From Cycas panzhihuaensis (taxonomy: Eukaryota > Cycadophyta): 64,000 nucleotides of DNA. Positions 35,521 to 49,096 of the stretch are shown piece after piece. Position 1 is the stretch's first letter, and each line of letters begins with the position of its first letter. A model generated the notes under the pieces. That model searched no databases. It was not told the origin of the DNA and saw nothing but the letters and a program-made list of their open reading frames with translations. The position numbers and the translations under genes are program-made. Where the stretch lies: NCBI GenBank assembly GCA_023213395.1, contig CM041465.1, positions 199,275,741 through 199,339,740 of the forward strand, read 5' to 3'.

Positions 35521-36850
35521 GTGTAATTTTATTGTTTTAGCGAAAACTATTTTTTTATTAAAACAAAAAAAAAAGAAGAAAATATCTTCCTTTTTTAAGG
35601 CTTTAAATCTCATTGTAAAAGTGAGTGGAAAACACTTAGATTAGAGTAATATCTAGTTCATTCACTTTACTTCTTAGTATTTCATTTTAGCACTCCAAGT
35701 AAGCACTCTAAGCAAGTACTCCAAAAGCACTCCATTTCCAATTACATGTACGTTTGATATAAATTTGATAATTTTTTCACTATTTCTAAAGGAACACATC
35801 GTGTACATTATTTTCTACTATCTTATGCATATACACCTACTCACCAAGGTTGAAATACCTTGGTTGGTAGAATGTCATACCATAAAGGAGGTGTAGGTTT
35901 CAAGTGGGGACTAGACTTAACCAGAATATTGGTGAGGCTTAGTTAACCATGCCATCATGCCCCAATAAGGGATCATTCTAATAACTAATTAGGAAAACTA
36001 AAACTTTAATATAAAATTAAAATATACCCACTCAAATATCTATCATAGCCATAGCTATATACATATGAATCTTTGAAAGAGGTATATTACTGCTTATTGG
36101 TGAACAAGATTGGGATTAGAAGTACATGGGCTCCATTATGACTTGGATTTCATCATCAAGCATAATTACAAGTATCACATGTGAATGCTAACTTAATTCT
36201 ACTAGAAGCCTAAACATCCTTTACCAACCTCATCTACATGTTGGACACAAGTTAGAGGTTATTGGGTTAACTACACATCATATATTTGAGTTTCACAATT
36301 ATGTACACCCATTAATGTTAATATAAATATTGGTCTATAATCTTGTATATTGACCATTCATATATTTGTAAATAGTGATCTATAGTACAATCACAGTACT
36401 TCATTCCTGTTACGTCAGGATAATTTTGTCATAAGTGTTAGTGGCTAATTTTTATCATAGTGTTTCTCATATTCCTACCACATCAAGTTAATATTTGTCA
36501 CAAGTATTGGTGACTTTTCTCTAAGTTGCTCCCTTCATCTTTGAGTAACCATTCTTACTTCTTTATTCTTCCTTTTGCTACACTATTTCATTACACCTCC
36601 TATTTGTAAATTATGATTAGTCATTTATTGCCATCACTTTCATAGTCTCTTATTTATTTCGTTCCTTCTCAAAAGGTACCTTGTCTTCATAGTTCAAGCA
36701 AAAGGTGAACTACATTTTTAAAAGGAAAGAAAATTAGGACATGCATTTCATTGGTGTCAGAAATGCTATAAAGTATAAAGGTCTTTAAAGAGATCACCTA
36801 TAGCTTACACCAATTATTGTTGCCACTACCACACCTGCCTTTAGAGTAAC
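35521..36850 (+). other. Copia C2 leader (right of C3 insertion)
   Basis: AT-rich, with no protein domain. A short tandem array of AGCACTCCAAGTA-like units of 13-15 bp lies at about 35688-35735. Confidence 0.5.
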
Positions 36851-39800
36851 TCCTCTAACTCCTCCTACCGATGCTTCAGGCAAATGCTAATGAGAACTTT
36901 ATGATGGTAAAATCTATACAGGGATACTTCTTATCACTAATTATTCCTTATATAACCTCATTGATCAAGCTATATATGATATAGTATGAAAAGTTCTTGA
37001 AGTTCATAAGAAGAACTTTAACACTAAATCAACCTTAGAATTTGTTTAATTGGTGTTGAAGATGAATAAATCAAAAATACAGAAAGAATACACAAACGAG
37101 ACAATAAATCTCCTTCATCCCATTAAGTAAGTTATCGATAAAGACTTCAAGACTCAATGCATTACATGGGCTTTCTTAATTCAGTCATGTCTCCATATCC
37201 TAGATTACAATAATATACTCAGAAGTCTTCAATCTAGTGGCACTTTGAATACCCTAAACTTTAAGGATCTTGTTGATAAGTTTATTAAATTTAATAAGAC
37301 CTTTGATACTAACTTTGACACTACATCAAATCTTATCGATGCTACTTTTGAAGTGGAAGAAGATCTTTTCTATACAAAAAATCAAGGTCAACCCTCTCAT
37401 AGAGGTGGTAATTCCTACAGAAGTGTTAGAAGTAGATAAAAGGGGCAATGTCTTAATGGTCAACAAGCTCTCTAACACCAACAAAAATAGTCTCAAGGCC
37501 AAGGCTAAAATAATCAACTTGGACCCAAATCTAGCAATCAGAGATAATCTAACTAGCCCTGAACTTCTTATGGGACTAGAAATCAAATAATTGTATATGA
37601 AAGGTGTCATACAAAAGGACACTATGTCAAAAATTATAGAACTACCACTAAGAACCTACCAAACTATCAATAGTGCCATGGTGTACATAATGTTAATGAT
37701 ACTTCTTTTGAAGATGCTTTTAGTAGAATGTAATTTGCTCGTGTAAACCTTCAAAGAATTAGGGCTACTTCATCAAATATTATTAATAAATTCACTAAGT
37801 ATATTGAGGCTCATTATGGTTATGCTTATTTACTTTTACCTCCACCACTTAGAGTTTTTAATAGTACCATCTTAAATACTTCATCTCGGATCATGGATAC
37901 TGAAGCAACACAATATATGACTTATCATCACCAGTTCTTTTAGGATTTTAACTCTAAAGTTCATGGTGTTGTACACATGGATGAAAAATCATCTCATCTA
38001 GTCAAAGGACTTAAAACCATTCACCTGAAATTCCTAAGCCTTCTAAATTTTACCCTTATTGATGTTTTGTATATTCCCGCTCTGAAACAGAACCTGCATT
38101 CCCTATCCACCCTTATTTCTTGTGGATTTGATCTAAGTGTAATTATAAATACTTAGAATCTTTGAGTCATTCACCCTCTTTTAAATGTTATGGTTATGAC
38201 CAAAATTATTAATGGCATTTTTTTTTGCCTAACTGGCTGGTCATCTTATAAATCCAATTATGCTGATAATGACATTGCTTTTACCGTAACCTTGACTCCT
38301 TAAAACTTGTCCCAAGAAGCCCTATGACATGCTAATATGGGCCATATCAAAATTGATTACTTAAGAGAACTACATGCCACCATTTCCAATATGCCTAGGT
38401 TCTCTTCTAAGACCTTCAATTATGAAGCATATATCATTATTAAATCCCAAAGATAACCCTTTTCTCATAGTCAGAGGAAACCTAGCTAGCCTTTGTAGCT
38501 TATACACTCATACATATATAGTGTTATGCCCATCCTTTCTCTCAAATAGAAGTAGTACTATATTACTTTTATTGATAATTTTACCAAGTATGGGTTGTTG
38601 TTTTTATAAAGAAAGATGAAGCTTTCACCATGTTTGAAGCTTTCAAGGCCTGCATGAAAAATGATTTAGGATTCAAGATCAAAATACTCAGGACTACTAA
38701 TGGTGGTGAGTACACCTCTAATAAGTTTGAATCATACTTGTGTGACCATGGGATCAAATATTAGACTACTATTATAGGTATACCCTAGTAGAATGAAGTT
38801 GCTAAGCATATCAATAGGATCATCATGAACATGGCTTATGATATGCTGGTATACAAGAACATCACTATCTATCTTTGGACTAAGGTTATCTAGTCTATCA
38901 TGTACTACATTAACACTCTTAGTCCCTCTAATCTCAACCCCTCTCTACATGAAATGTGGTATGGACAACCCCTCTCTATCTCCCACTTCAAAATTTTTTG
39001 CTCTACTTATTATACTCATATTTTAGAGGAACTCAAAAATAAGCTTTAGAATAGAACCCTCAAAGGTATCTTTGTCAAATACCCTATGGATAAAATGGGT
39101 TACAAGGTTTTCCTACCTTCATAACAAAATATCATCATCACTAGAGACATTGTGTTTACAGAGACTAAAGATCAATTGCTCAGCTTGACTCTAAGATGCC
39201 TTTGTAACAATTTAATGATGCTACAAAATTTGATATCTAGGGGAGATGCTCAACAATTGATTAAAATCTTGGAATCTGATAATAGAGCCCTAAAGGATAC
39301 AAGTTATGACTCTCAATTAATGTATACACATCTAGTACTATCATTTAAGAATATCCAAGTTGATAAAGGCAAAGCTATAATAGAAAGATCACCTTCTCTA
39401 ACATTAGTAGCTGGCCCATCTTCTCCAACATTATCAACTTCCTCCATACCAAACATTTTATATGATCTTTTTTAAGATCAAAATGAAGACTAAGAGTCTA
39501 TGGAAATTAAAATCTTATTACCAACTCAAGATTATCGTGAAATCTACTAACTACACAAGGATATGCGATAAGATGAGGTAAGAAAAACTCACACCAGAAG
39601 TGCCCATAGAGTAAGGATGCACGAATCACTTTCCATTGAGCTTGAGCCAACAGAAATATACCTTACTTTTAATGAAGAGCCCCAAACATACCAAGAAGCT
39701 ATAAAGCATGTAGCTTAAAGAAATGCCACGAATAAAGAGTACTAATCTTTTATCAAGAATAGTATATAGGAGCTCATCGATCTACCACTTGGAAAAAAGG

Positions 39801-41215
39801 TAGTTCAAAATAAATGGGTATTCAAAAATAAGTACAGATTAGGCAACACCTTAGAAAAACATAAGGCAAGGCTAGAAGCAAAAGGATTCACACAAAGGGA
39901 AGGAATCAACTATACCAAATATTTGCACCTACAACCAAGTAGCTCACAATCAAAACTCTTATAGCCTTGGCTACTCAATATGGCAAAAAAATCCACTAGC
40001 TTGATGTTAAGATTGTGTTTCTCAATGGGGACATTAAAGAAGAAATTTATATGGCTTATCTAGAATGATATGAGATTATCAGTCAAAAGCATAAGGTTTG
40101 TAGGCTCAGAAAGTCCTTGTATAGCTTGAATTAAGCCCCCCATGCTTGGTTTACTAAGTTATCTAAAAGAATGAGGTAACTTAGATATAAGATTTGTGAC
40201 TATCAAGATATTGATGTAACATTATTCATCAAGCACCAAAAAGATAAAGTCACTTACCTCGTAATCTTTATGGATGATATGCTAATGATGGGAAATAGTG
40301 AACAGGTAATCATCCATTTGAAGAAGGACCTTACTAAAACTTTTAAATTGTTTGACCTTAGGTTGATAAAATATTACTTGGGTATTGAAGTAACTCAAAA
40401 GAATGGCAAAATACTTCTCTTCTAAGAAAAATACATCAACAGTCTTCTAATAAAGTTTTAATTAGAAGATGATCGACCAGTGGCTATACCTATGGAATCT
40501 AATATTAAACTCTCAACTGATGATAACACTAGGGAGGTAGATATAATACTCTACTTGTAGGTAGTTATATCTATACTACCAATATAAGGCTAGATATTAC
40601 ATACACTGTCAACATTCTTATATGATTCATGACAATCCTAAGCAAAATCACTAGCAAACTATAGTATGAGTGTTGAGGTACCTAGAGGTGACCAACAAAT
40701 ATGGTCTATTGTATAAACCTAATGCAAAATTTAGACTTTATATATACACAAACTCAAACATTTCAAGAGATAAAGATATATGAAGATCCGCATATATATA
40801 TGTAATGTTTCTTGAAATAGCACCAATATTATGGAGATCTAAATGACAGAAGATAGTTGCAGACTCAACTGCCGAAGCTGTATATATTACTTCTTATGAG
40901 AGAAGTAAAGAGGTTATATAGCTTAGAAATTATTGAATATATTTAAATGTCACCCAAGTAAGTTCTACCAGCCTATGTGTGGTTAATCAATCTACAATCC
41001 ACATGACTAAAAATCTTTTATTTCATGATCATACTAAACATATAAGTATGAAAGTCCATAGGATTAAAGAATTAGTTCATGATGACATGATTTAATTGGA
41101 GTACTACCCTATAGTAAATCAAGTGGTTGATATCTTCACCAAACCACTATAAAAGATGAAGTTCGAATAGTGTTGAAGGTAGCTCAGTCTTAAAGTCTCC
41201 ATTTCCAATTGATTA
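36851..41215 (+). pseudogene. Copia C2 gag-pol remnant
   Basis: Gag at about 36880-37700 (TLNFKDLVDKFIKFNKTFDTNF) with a zinc-knuckle remnant CHTKGHYVKNYRTTTK. The protease has IMDTEATQYMT at about 37893, where Asp-Thr-Gly is expected. Integrase pieces run at about 38310-39000. RT includes VVQNKWVFKNKYRLGNTLEKH near 39790 and the catalytic FMDDMLMMG at about 40268. The RNase H end reads DIFTKPL near 41130. Stops and frame changes occur every few tens of residues. The motifs match C5 residue for residue in many stretches. Confidence 0.85.
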
Positions 41216-41632
41216 AAGGAGATAACAATAGGTCTCATTTGTGAAAACTCCTTGTAGATGTAAAAGGACAAGAGCAAGTCTCTACTCTATCCCATTTTAT
41301 GCAAACCCTTTATGGTCATGAAGGGATAAGGGTTGTACCATTTAGAAAAATCAGAACCTATGAAAACCAGAAAGGGCATGGAGGATGACCAAATGGTATA
41401 TAGAGACTTAGTAGATTATAGCTATAAAACTCATTATATTGATTAGCTATCTAGCTTGATTCAAAGAGCCACTTAAGTCAATTTAGTAGATTAGAAAATC
41501 TGTGGGTTTCCATCTCCATAAGGGTTTCCCATAAAAGTATCATAGTAGTTTGCTTTATAAGAGGCTCAAATGAAGACCTCATAAGAAAGAATAAAATAAG
41601 ATGAAATGACCTTATACCATTAAGGTGGGGAT

Positions 41633-41947
41633 TGAAATGGGTTAATCCCATAATGTCATTACATTAGTTTATTATTCTAAAAAGGGTCTTAAATAAACTT
41701 TGAATTAGATCACTTAAGTGAAATACAATTTCATGTGCATTATATGTAATTTCATCTCATTAGGGAAACCCTTAACCCTAATGCACTCTCTCATCTATAT
41801 AAAGCAAGATCAATAGAGGAGGATCATTCTTACCTCCCTATTTTAGGAGAGCTACTATTTATCTCTCAAGTTTCTCTTGCTCTCATGTTTGCCTTTGTGT
41901 ATAGTGCATGGAGATGAAGTCTAGATCCTCTCCTTTTAGGTTCATCA
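41633..41947 (+). repeat. 3' LTR of Copia C2
   Basis: Starts TGAAATGGGTTAATCCC and ends GGTTCATCA. Telo-box-like CCTTAACCCTAA at about 41769-41781 and TATATAAA at 41796-41803. It is followed by CAAG and TGGTATGAGAGCC, a primer-binding-like word normally found after a 5' LTR. Confidence 0.87.
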
Positions 41948-42036
41948 CAAGTGGTATGAGAGCCAAGACTTGGGTTCAAATCCTATTTAGGACAATTCCA
42001 CTTATAGAGGTAATAGGGTGATGTGTATAAATGCCA

Positions 42037-42200
42037 CTAATATGTATGAATATTCTATAGTTGGGGCCTTTGGAGTGCCTAAATGCTAGTGACAGCAAGG
42101 TTAGGTAGGGTTACCCCATTCGAGCTATGGGAAAGGTAATTGTTTATTTAGTGGGGAGATATCTCCATTAATACTTCTAGGTTTTGATATAACAATTTGG
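42037..42200 (+). repeat. Direct repeat A (right), beyond the Copia C2 3' LTR
   Basis: Related to 27292-27449 in the same orientation. Here it lies about 90 bp after the LTR, while on the left it directly precedes the LTR. Confidence 0.62.
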
Positions 42201-43179
42201 CATATTCTATATTAATTATAATTTTTATGTGTACTAGCTATATAGGACTATTTTTTAAAATAACACCTAACTCTAATTTATAAATTGATTCATAATTTAT
42301 ATCTTAATAATCAATATATTAAACTTTTAATAATCTTAATTATTTAAATCAAAATATTAGTACTATATTGGCATTGATTCAACAACAATAAAGCATCCAA
42401 TAATCCATATAAGATTCTCAAGCTTCTTAATTAGGTGTCGATCCATAACTTTTCTAGCATTTAAATTCACTTAATCTAAGTTATCAGTTAGGTTTATCTT
42501 CTTCTTATTTAAAGTTTTCATCTCAACTTATTACATTATAAGTTGTTCTTTCATAAAACCCCTTGGGGGTACTTAGCCTTTAAATATTACAACAAGGGTA
42601 ACCATCATAATAAACATGACCAATTCAAACTCAATTGATTCAATCTCAAACTCAAGCAACTTTATTTTCTACATCTTTATACACTTCTAGTATATAAAGG
42701 TATAGAAAAAGTATTTAACTAAGTAGGTCTAAAGTTGGCCTTTAATAGTCATCATTTGTACAATAAAATTCTCATCTTAAATTTCTCATTTTAAAAGTAA
42801 TTAAGTGTTACCAAATATTTTATATCTCCCTATAGGTTTATTTACCCTTGTACAGAGCTATCGTAGATCCTATATGGAATATATGAATAACCCTCTTATA
42901 ATCAAATGACTTCTCTTTCCCTATTGATTCCTACATTGCCTTACTTTGAAGGAATATAAGGATAGGATCTACCAAAACATATTCATACTTTTTTACTGAC
43001 ATCTTCTTAATGGAAATAGAATAATAATTTACTTTATCTCCTCTTTTCACATATTCTTTTCAACAACACTCTCAAATAATTTTCTTGATTGCCTATTTGT
43101 TGGATATATGCCTTTTAATAACTTGTAGATTAATTTGTCACCTACTTTAATATAAGGAAGTCTTCTTATTTAAGTGTCA
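42201..43179. other. AT-rich stretch, nothing recognised
   Basis: No domain, LTR or RNA gene seen. It may be the degraded 5' end of Gypsy G2. Confidence 0.45.
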
Positions 43180-43867
43180 AAGTGCTCATATCTACTAAAT
43201 AGAGTATTGGAGAAATTTGTTATTAATTTGTCAAATGATCTCAAGACCAAACCTTTGTATCAAAATATCAATATTATTATAGTCTTCCTATAGATTTATT
43301 CTTCAATGCTCTTAAATCTCAATTACATTTTGAAATGATAAAGATGAATATTACCTCTTATTAAGATGCTCTTAATGAAGCCCTAGCTCTTAAAACATTT
43401 GAAACTCAAGTAGGCATAAAGTCAATTCCAAGACCTTCTATTTACAAATTCAATAAATATAAATCTTCTCAAAACTATAACCTTGCCATATAAAATAAGT
43501 TATGTGGCCCTCTTATATTTGTAGTGCAAAGATTGGATCATAAGTTATGGGAAAACACTCATTATATTTCTAATTAAGAGGAGGAATAATCATCTCAAAA
43601 CATTATAATTACCAAAAAAGGCATTCCTCCACTTGAAGGTTATACTAGAAGGTGGTACACTCTTCATAGAATTAAGTTTTAGTCTGATGATGAATTCTAA
43701 ACTTTGTAAAAAAAATAATAAGAGTAAGTTACCAATAATATCAAACTAAGCTTAATCTTGATAAACCTATTTACAAAAATCCATTTCCTGATTGTAATAA
43801 TAATAAAAATAGAAGGAGATAACCTCAACAATAAAAACCCAATGATGATTATTCTAACCAACCTTTA
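43180..43867 (+). pseudogene. Gypsy G2 gag fragment
   Basis: One frame reads LFFNALKSQLHFEMIKMN, then ALNEALALKTFETQVGI, the pattern at the C-terminal half of Gypsy Gag, then a Lys/Asn-rich linker. Several stops. Copia C4 is inserted at its end (43868). Orientation and order agree with the pol piece at 53056-55260, so both are proposed to come from one element. Confidence 0.5.
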
Positions 43868-44283
43868 TCTTAAGATTTGTGTATATACATGCTACAAGTT
43901 GAATGTTAAGGCAACCAAAGGTAGAGACTATTACATACTAGAAATAAGTACAAAGAATACTTGAACACCAAATTTATCATGGGAAACTTTCAAGAGAGAA
44001 AACCCACCAATACAATATTTATTATATTAAAATATTAGAAGTTAACATAATGTTTAATGAGATGGTAAGATAGAATATGAGTAGATTCGATGATATTATA
44101 TTGATCCAAGTTGATGGTTGGAATACCAAAGGGAAAATGGATTCGTAACCCTTTATGTATAGACATGACTTTTCATTGTACCTATTTATGTAGGGACACA
44201 TCCCTTCATTATACCTGCTCGTGATAACTATCCTCTAATAAAACATTAAGTATATAGTTAACCTAAGTTAACTATTGCTAACA
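43868..44283 (-). repeat. 3' LTR of Copia C4 (left)
   Basis: Aligns with 48013-48446. It shares ACACCAAATTTATCATGG, AAGTATATAGTTAACC and TAAGTTAACTATT. Confidence 0.85.
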
Positions 44284-44339
44284 TCACCTCTTAATGTGAA
44301 TAGGGGATGAAGTAAAATTAATTACTCCCCTTAAGGATA

Positions 44340-46765
44340 ATCTTGTTGAGTGTTAACTAGTGATGTTTATCCAACAACTTCGTAAATCAGTTTGCAACCT
44401 AGTTAGTAGTTGAAGTATATTCCACTTAAAGCTTACTTTCATCATACACCTCTTGAATAATCGATTATAATCTCACTTCTAATACCAATACTTTATCTTA
44501 TAGGTATTGTTCCCCTAAACTAAGAGTTTCTTTCATAGGTTATAATATTTCATCAATTGAAGAAGAGTCTAAATTAAACATAGTGCATTTACCTTTAGCA
44601 TAATTCAATTAGCACAATAGTTTATCTTGTCCTTCCTTAATAACCTCAAAGTTTTGCACCTAATATAATCTCCTTAAGTCTAGGTTAAGGAATGCAACAT
44701 TATTTTGATGTAACCCTCCACTAAGTATAGTTGTTATATTTGACCTATTTATTAGCTTTTGAATAATGGGTATAATCATTGTCCAAAGGTCAATTCAAAT
44801 AGAAGGAATATTTTCATGTAAAGAATCTTTGTCCTCCTCCATAGCTACTCTCTAGGAAGGACTCATTTGCCATAATGAATTAGGAACATGGGAGTGGATG
44901 ACTTTTCCTATTTGAAGTCAACTAGCATCTTAAGTTTCAATCAGCCTTTTTGTTACATCCTTAGTTATGACCAACAAGGACTTAGAGGAGGTTGTCATCT
45001 CCTCAACAAGTAACTAGTGTTTTTTATTATCTTTTATTTCATATTCCTCTTAGAGCTTGACCTTTTCAAGATTAAAAGATTTCATGAAAGGGGGGTAATA
45101 AACATTTGATAGCAGATTCTTATCAAACTGGTATGTCAATGCTTCATCAATCTTTATATCCTAACAATGAAGAAACTTTTGCATCACCAAATCCGATAGT
45201 CTATATATATGTCTATTTCCATAATATCCCACAAAAGAACTTTTGTGACTGTGATTAGATTTCTTCAACTATCTATTAGGGATTAGTGCATTTGTAATGC
45301 ATCCAAAGATATTTATTTTTGTAATGGAAGGCTTTCAACCAGTTTATTTTTCATATGGCATTACATTTTGAACTACAGAGTTGGAATTTAGTTCAAAGTA
45401 TGAACAACAATTCTTACAGCTTCTGTCCCAAAATTATATGGCATGTGTTGTATTTACACCATACACAATGCCATGTCAATTAAGGTATTAACTTTCTATG
45501 TGGAAACTTTATAATGTGGGATTAGTTTAATACCATGATTAGAATAGAACTTAGAAATGTAATTATTGTAAACTTTTCTACTATTACTCCTTAACAGTTT
45601 TATTTGATTTTCATATATCTTTTTAGCTGATGCTTCAAATTATCTTACTTCTAACTTATCTTTGGGAAAGTATACCCAAGTATCTAAGGTAGAAAGAAGA
45701 TTGTGATTCATTCTAGGTGTATGGTATACCTTCTTGAGACAACTACCTTTCAATGTGACTGTTTAAGTATTTTTTACTAGTACCACATTAGTATTATTGA
45801 GTATGATATTTGTTTAGCCATGATTTTAGTTTAACGCGTCAAAACTCTCCTTAGTAGAAGAGATATATCGTTGTGCCCCTGAGTTGGTCACCTAATATTC
45901 CTTTTTATCTGACAACTTTCGAGTTGATATTTGTATATAATAATTTATAATCTTCTCCTTTACATTGCCCTATCTTAAGTTCTTTTTCTTTACCCAATAG
46001 TCCTTTTCCTTGTGGCCCATCTTTTTATAATAAGTATATGAATCATTATATATATTCGTCTTCTTCCCTTTATTGGCACCCTCTTCATATGAACATTTAT
46101 CCTTATCTTCCTCCTCATTTTTCTAAATTTTTTAGGGTAGGGCATGACTAGTATCCAAAGGACCTACAAACCCATGATGTTTAATCTTAGCTTCCTCCAC
46201 AAGAAGAAGCTCCTTTAGCTTTTAAAACAAGGTATATTACAACATCTTATCAACATTATATACAGTTTGAAATGTGTTGTAAGCCACTAGTAAATTGTTC
46301 ATGACAATTACAAATAGAATTTTATCACTAATAAGGTCTTTTTCTATTCCCTCCAGCTTATTCCCGATATCAATCAACTTATTTAAATAGGTCTTGATAT
46401 TACTCTCATCTTCAATTTAGGAATTGAATAATTCAACTAGTAAGATGACTAAATGGTTTTTGTTTTTCTTTTTAAATGTGTCACAAAGGGTCTTCTAAAT
46501 GTCATGTGGTATATTCAATTTATGGATGAGTGCCCTCTAATTTAGGGCAAGCTAGAGCTTTAGTAGACCAGTGGTATAAATTTACTTTCTTCATGTGATT
46601 TTATCTTATTTAGAATTAGATTTCCCTTTTTCTTTCTTGGGTGGAAGCCTCATAAGTTAGGTCCCAAAGCTCTTGGACCATTAGCATGAGTTCTATATTA
46701 GGCTTCCACTCATCAAAATTATTGTCATTAAATATTGCTTATGGCAATAAGGTAGTTATAGCATC
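44340..46765 (-). pseudogene. Copia C4 gag-pol remnant
   Basis: On the minus strand Gag begins MDAITTLLP (ATG at 46764) and continues FNDNNFDEWKPNIELMLM, VQELWDLTYEAS, a Copia Gag start. A zinc-knuckle remnant YYKKMGHKEKDYW lies near 46025-45985. Protease-like and integrase N-terminal pieces follow (VTNSGAQRYIS, VYHTPRMNHNLLSTL, about 45890-45690). After that recognisable sequence is lost until an RNase H end, VANxFTKLLDKHH, near 44390. Stops are very frequent. Confidence 0.72.
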
Positions 46766-48000
46766 CATTTATCTAACTTGTCTACAAATACTCTAGATTT
46801 ACTTCCACTTGATTGACAAACATGATTATAGGTCTTAATTTGTAATAATTGTCACTTTACGAAGCTTGAATATCTATTTTGTATGCCACTCCACTAAGAA
46901 ATAGAGGTATATAATATGTGTTTTCCATAAAGAATATAATTTTTAACATCAATTAAAGGTATTAAATGTATCAAAATGCTCTTTAATACTAAATAACTTC
47001 TTCAGCAAATGCAATATGATGTATGTTGGAGATATCACATGTTACTGGGTCAATTCTAGGTGGAATATCACCAAACAACTATTATAATATGCTTAAAAAA
47101 GGATTGATCACTTTTCTTTAAAGGTTATAAGCTTATATTCATATTAGAATATTCAAAAGTAATATTCTCTTTAATGGGCCACTACTTTAAATCTCATGCA
47201 ATTCGTTCAAATGGTAGCGACTGATTAATAATTGATCTTCATTATTGAAGGTAATGCAACCTTAGAAATAGATCAAAAATATTAAATTGACTTAATTGTT
47301 GATTAATGAATTATTTGGAATGGTTGTGGTTATGGTGTGAGTTCATCAAACTATGCATCCTTCACCCAAACTTTCACTCCCTTCAAACTACTTCCAATCT
47401 CAATGGATGCCAACTCTGGTTGTACATAGGTTATTTGTAGGCTTCTATCAATGATTACCACTTTAGAATGAAGTTAGATGAAAGAACATTCTTCCTCAAA
47501 CTCACCCAATTTATGCACCAACCAATATATATCAATAAAATTCTGTTTAACAACACTTAATGCTACCTAACAATCATTCAATGGATAAAAAAAATTCTAA
47601 ACAAGGATATAATCTTTCCCATAGATGAGAAACTTAAATTTCTTGATGAAAATGGTTGATTTTTCATGCCCAACTCTATTGTATGGCTTTAATTTATGAC
47701 CAACACTATCAAATGATGTCTAACATCTTTAAATCTTTCCCAACACTACTTTATAATATCTAATCTAATCCCAATATCATTATATAGCTTGAATTGATGT
47801 CCAACATTGTTGTATAGCTTTCAATGTTGGTTCAACAGGCATATAAAGTACCCAATGTGTTTTGGCAACTCCAAATGACCTCTCTTCTCAGTGTTAACAT
47901 GATCTTTGGATCTCAAATCTTCGAGTTAGACCAATTAGTGACAAATGCACTTGTCTCCAATCTCAAATCTAAGTTCTAATGTGATTTCCTACTTTCCTTA
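46766..48000 (-). other. Copia C4 leader with a degenerate tandem repeat
   Basis: Non-coding. From about 47665 to 47835 a unit of about 35-55 bp recurs imperfectly on the plus strand, built around CCAACACTATTNTATAGCTT and AATTGATGTCCAACAT. Confidence 0.5.
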
Positions 48001-48012
48001 GCTTTGATACCA

Positions 48013-48446
48013 TGTTAGGATTTATGTATGTACATGTAAGTTGTAGGTTAGGTGTTAAATTAATTAGAGGTAAGGACTATTACAAGCCAAGAAAATGTAC
48101 AAGCAGTACTCAAACACCAAATTTATCATGGAAAACTCTTAAGAGAGAAAAACCACCAACATAATTATTATTATATTAAAATATTAAAAAATTAACATAG
48201 TATTAAATGAGATTGTGAGATGGAATATGAATAGATTTGATGAGAATATATTAATCTAAGTTAATGATACCAAGAGGGTACATATAAATACACCCCAAAA
48301 TAGTGTTGTAACCCTTCACATATGGACACAACTCTTTATCATACCTATTCATATAAGGACACATCTCTTCATCACACTTGCTTCTAATAACTATCCCCTA
48401 ATGAAGCATTAAGTATATAGTTAACCTAAGTTAACTATTACTAATA
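48013..48446 (-). repeat. 5' LTR of Copia C4 (right)
   Basis: On the plus strand it starts TGTTAGGATTTATGTATG. The primer-binding site adjoins at 48012. Confidence 0.86.
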
Positions 48447-48522
48447 TTTTAAAACCTACTTATATTTATTTATATTCAAAAGAAGATAACTCTTTGTTTG
48501 ACAAACAATAAAAGGTTTCTTC

Positions 48523-48834
48523 TGAAGGAATGATGGATCTAGAAGATAAATCACTCACATACATACAATGGCAATGGAGAATGAAAAAGAAGATGAAACA
48601 AGATATGAGAGCAAGCTTAGAGGTGAGAATGAATAATAACTCCCTTCTTGAGATTTCACCTTTTATTATTGAGGGTGAGCATTAGGGTTAGGATTTTCCT
48701 GCCTAATGACATAAACTCAAAATTATATCTAAATGTACATAAAGTGTATTTCATTAAGAGACTAATGCTAATAATATATCCTAAGGTCACATAATTAATC
48801 TACACAAATTACCTTGATACATTAACCTCTTTCA
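48523..48834 (-). repeat. 3' LTR of Copia C5
   Basis: Read on the minus strand it starts TGAAAGAGGTTAATG, preceded by the purine tract TAAGGGGGGGAT, and contains CCTAACCCTAATGC as in the C2 LTRs. 312 bp, matching the 307 and 315 bp of C2. Confidence 0.82.
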
Positions 48835-49096
48835 ATCCCCCCCTTAATGGTTGAAGGTCATTTTCAAAAAATCTATTCTATGAGGTCTTCATTTAAGTCT
48901 CATTATTACATTGAAATTCTAAATGACACTTTTGTGGGAAAACCCTCATGTAGAATAAAAACCCACGAACTTTCTAAGATCTATAGCCCCTTTTATAAAT
49001 CAAAATGGCTAAGTTGGCTCTTTGATATAGCCTAATAGCTAAGCAGCTTAAATATGTAACTTAATCTGCTAAGTCTCCATATATTGTTTGGTTATC

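Larger units (their letters stand above)
27450..41947 (+). mobile_element. Copia C2, decayed, split by Copia C3
   Basis: LTRs at 27450-27756 and 41633-41947, primer-binding-like TGGTATCATAG at 27759 and purine tract AAGGTGGGGA at about 41622-41631. It is Copia by domain order (protease, integrase, RT, RNase H). A complete younger Copia (28096-35520) lies in its leader. The flanks show no 5-bp duplication. The right LTR is itself followed by a primer-binding-like TGGTATGAGAGCC (41952), as if it were the left LTR of another copy. Its proteins match Copia C5 (48523-53055) closely, so they form one family. Confidence 0.85.
43868..48446 (-). mobile_element. Copia C4, minus strand, internally deleted
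   Basis: LTRs at 43868-44283 and 48013-48446 (about 416 and 434 bp, TGTTAG to CTAACA ends on the right and internal ends). On the minus strand a TGGTATCAAAGC primer-binding site lies at 48012-48001, just inside the right LTR. The complement of a purine tract (TCACCTCTTA) adjoins the left LTR at 44284. Flanks are CTTTA at 43863-43867 and TTTTA at 48447-48451, a possible 5-bp duplication with one change. The interior (3.7 kb) keeps gag, protease/integrase scraps and the very end of RNase H. Most of the reverse transcriptase is missing. Confidence 0.82.
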
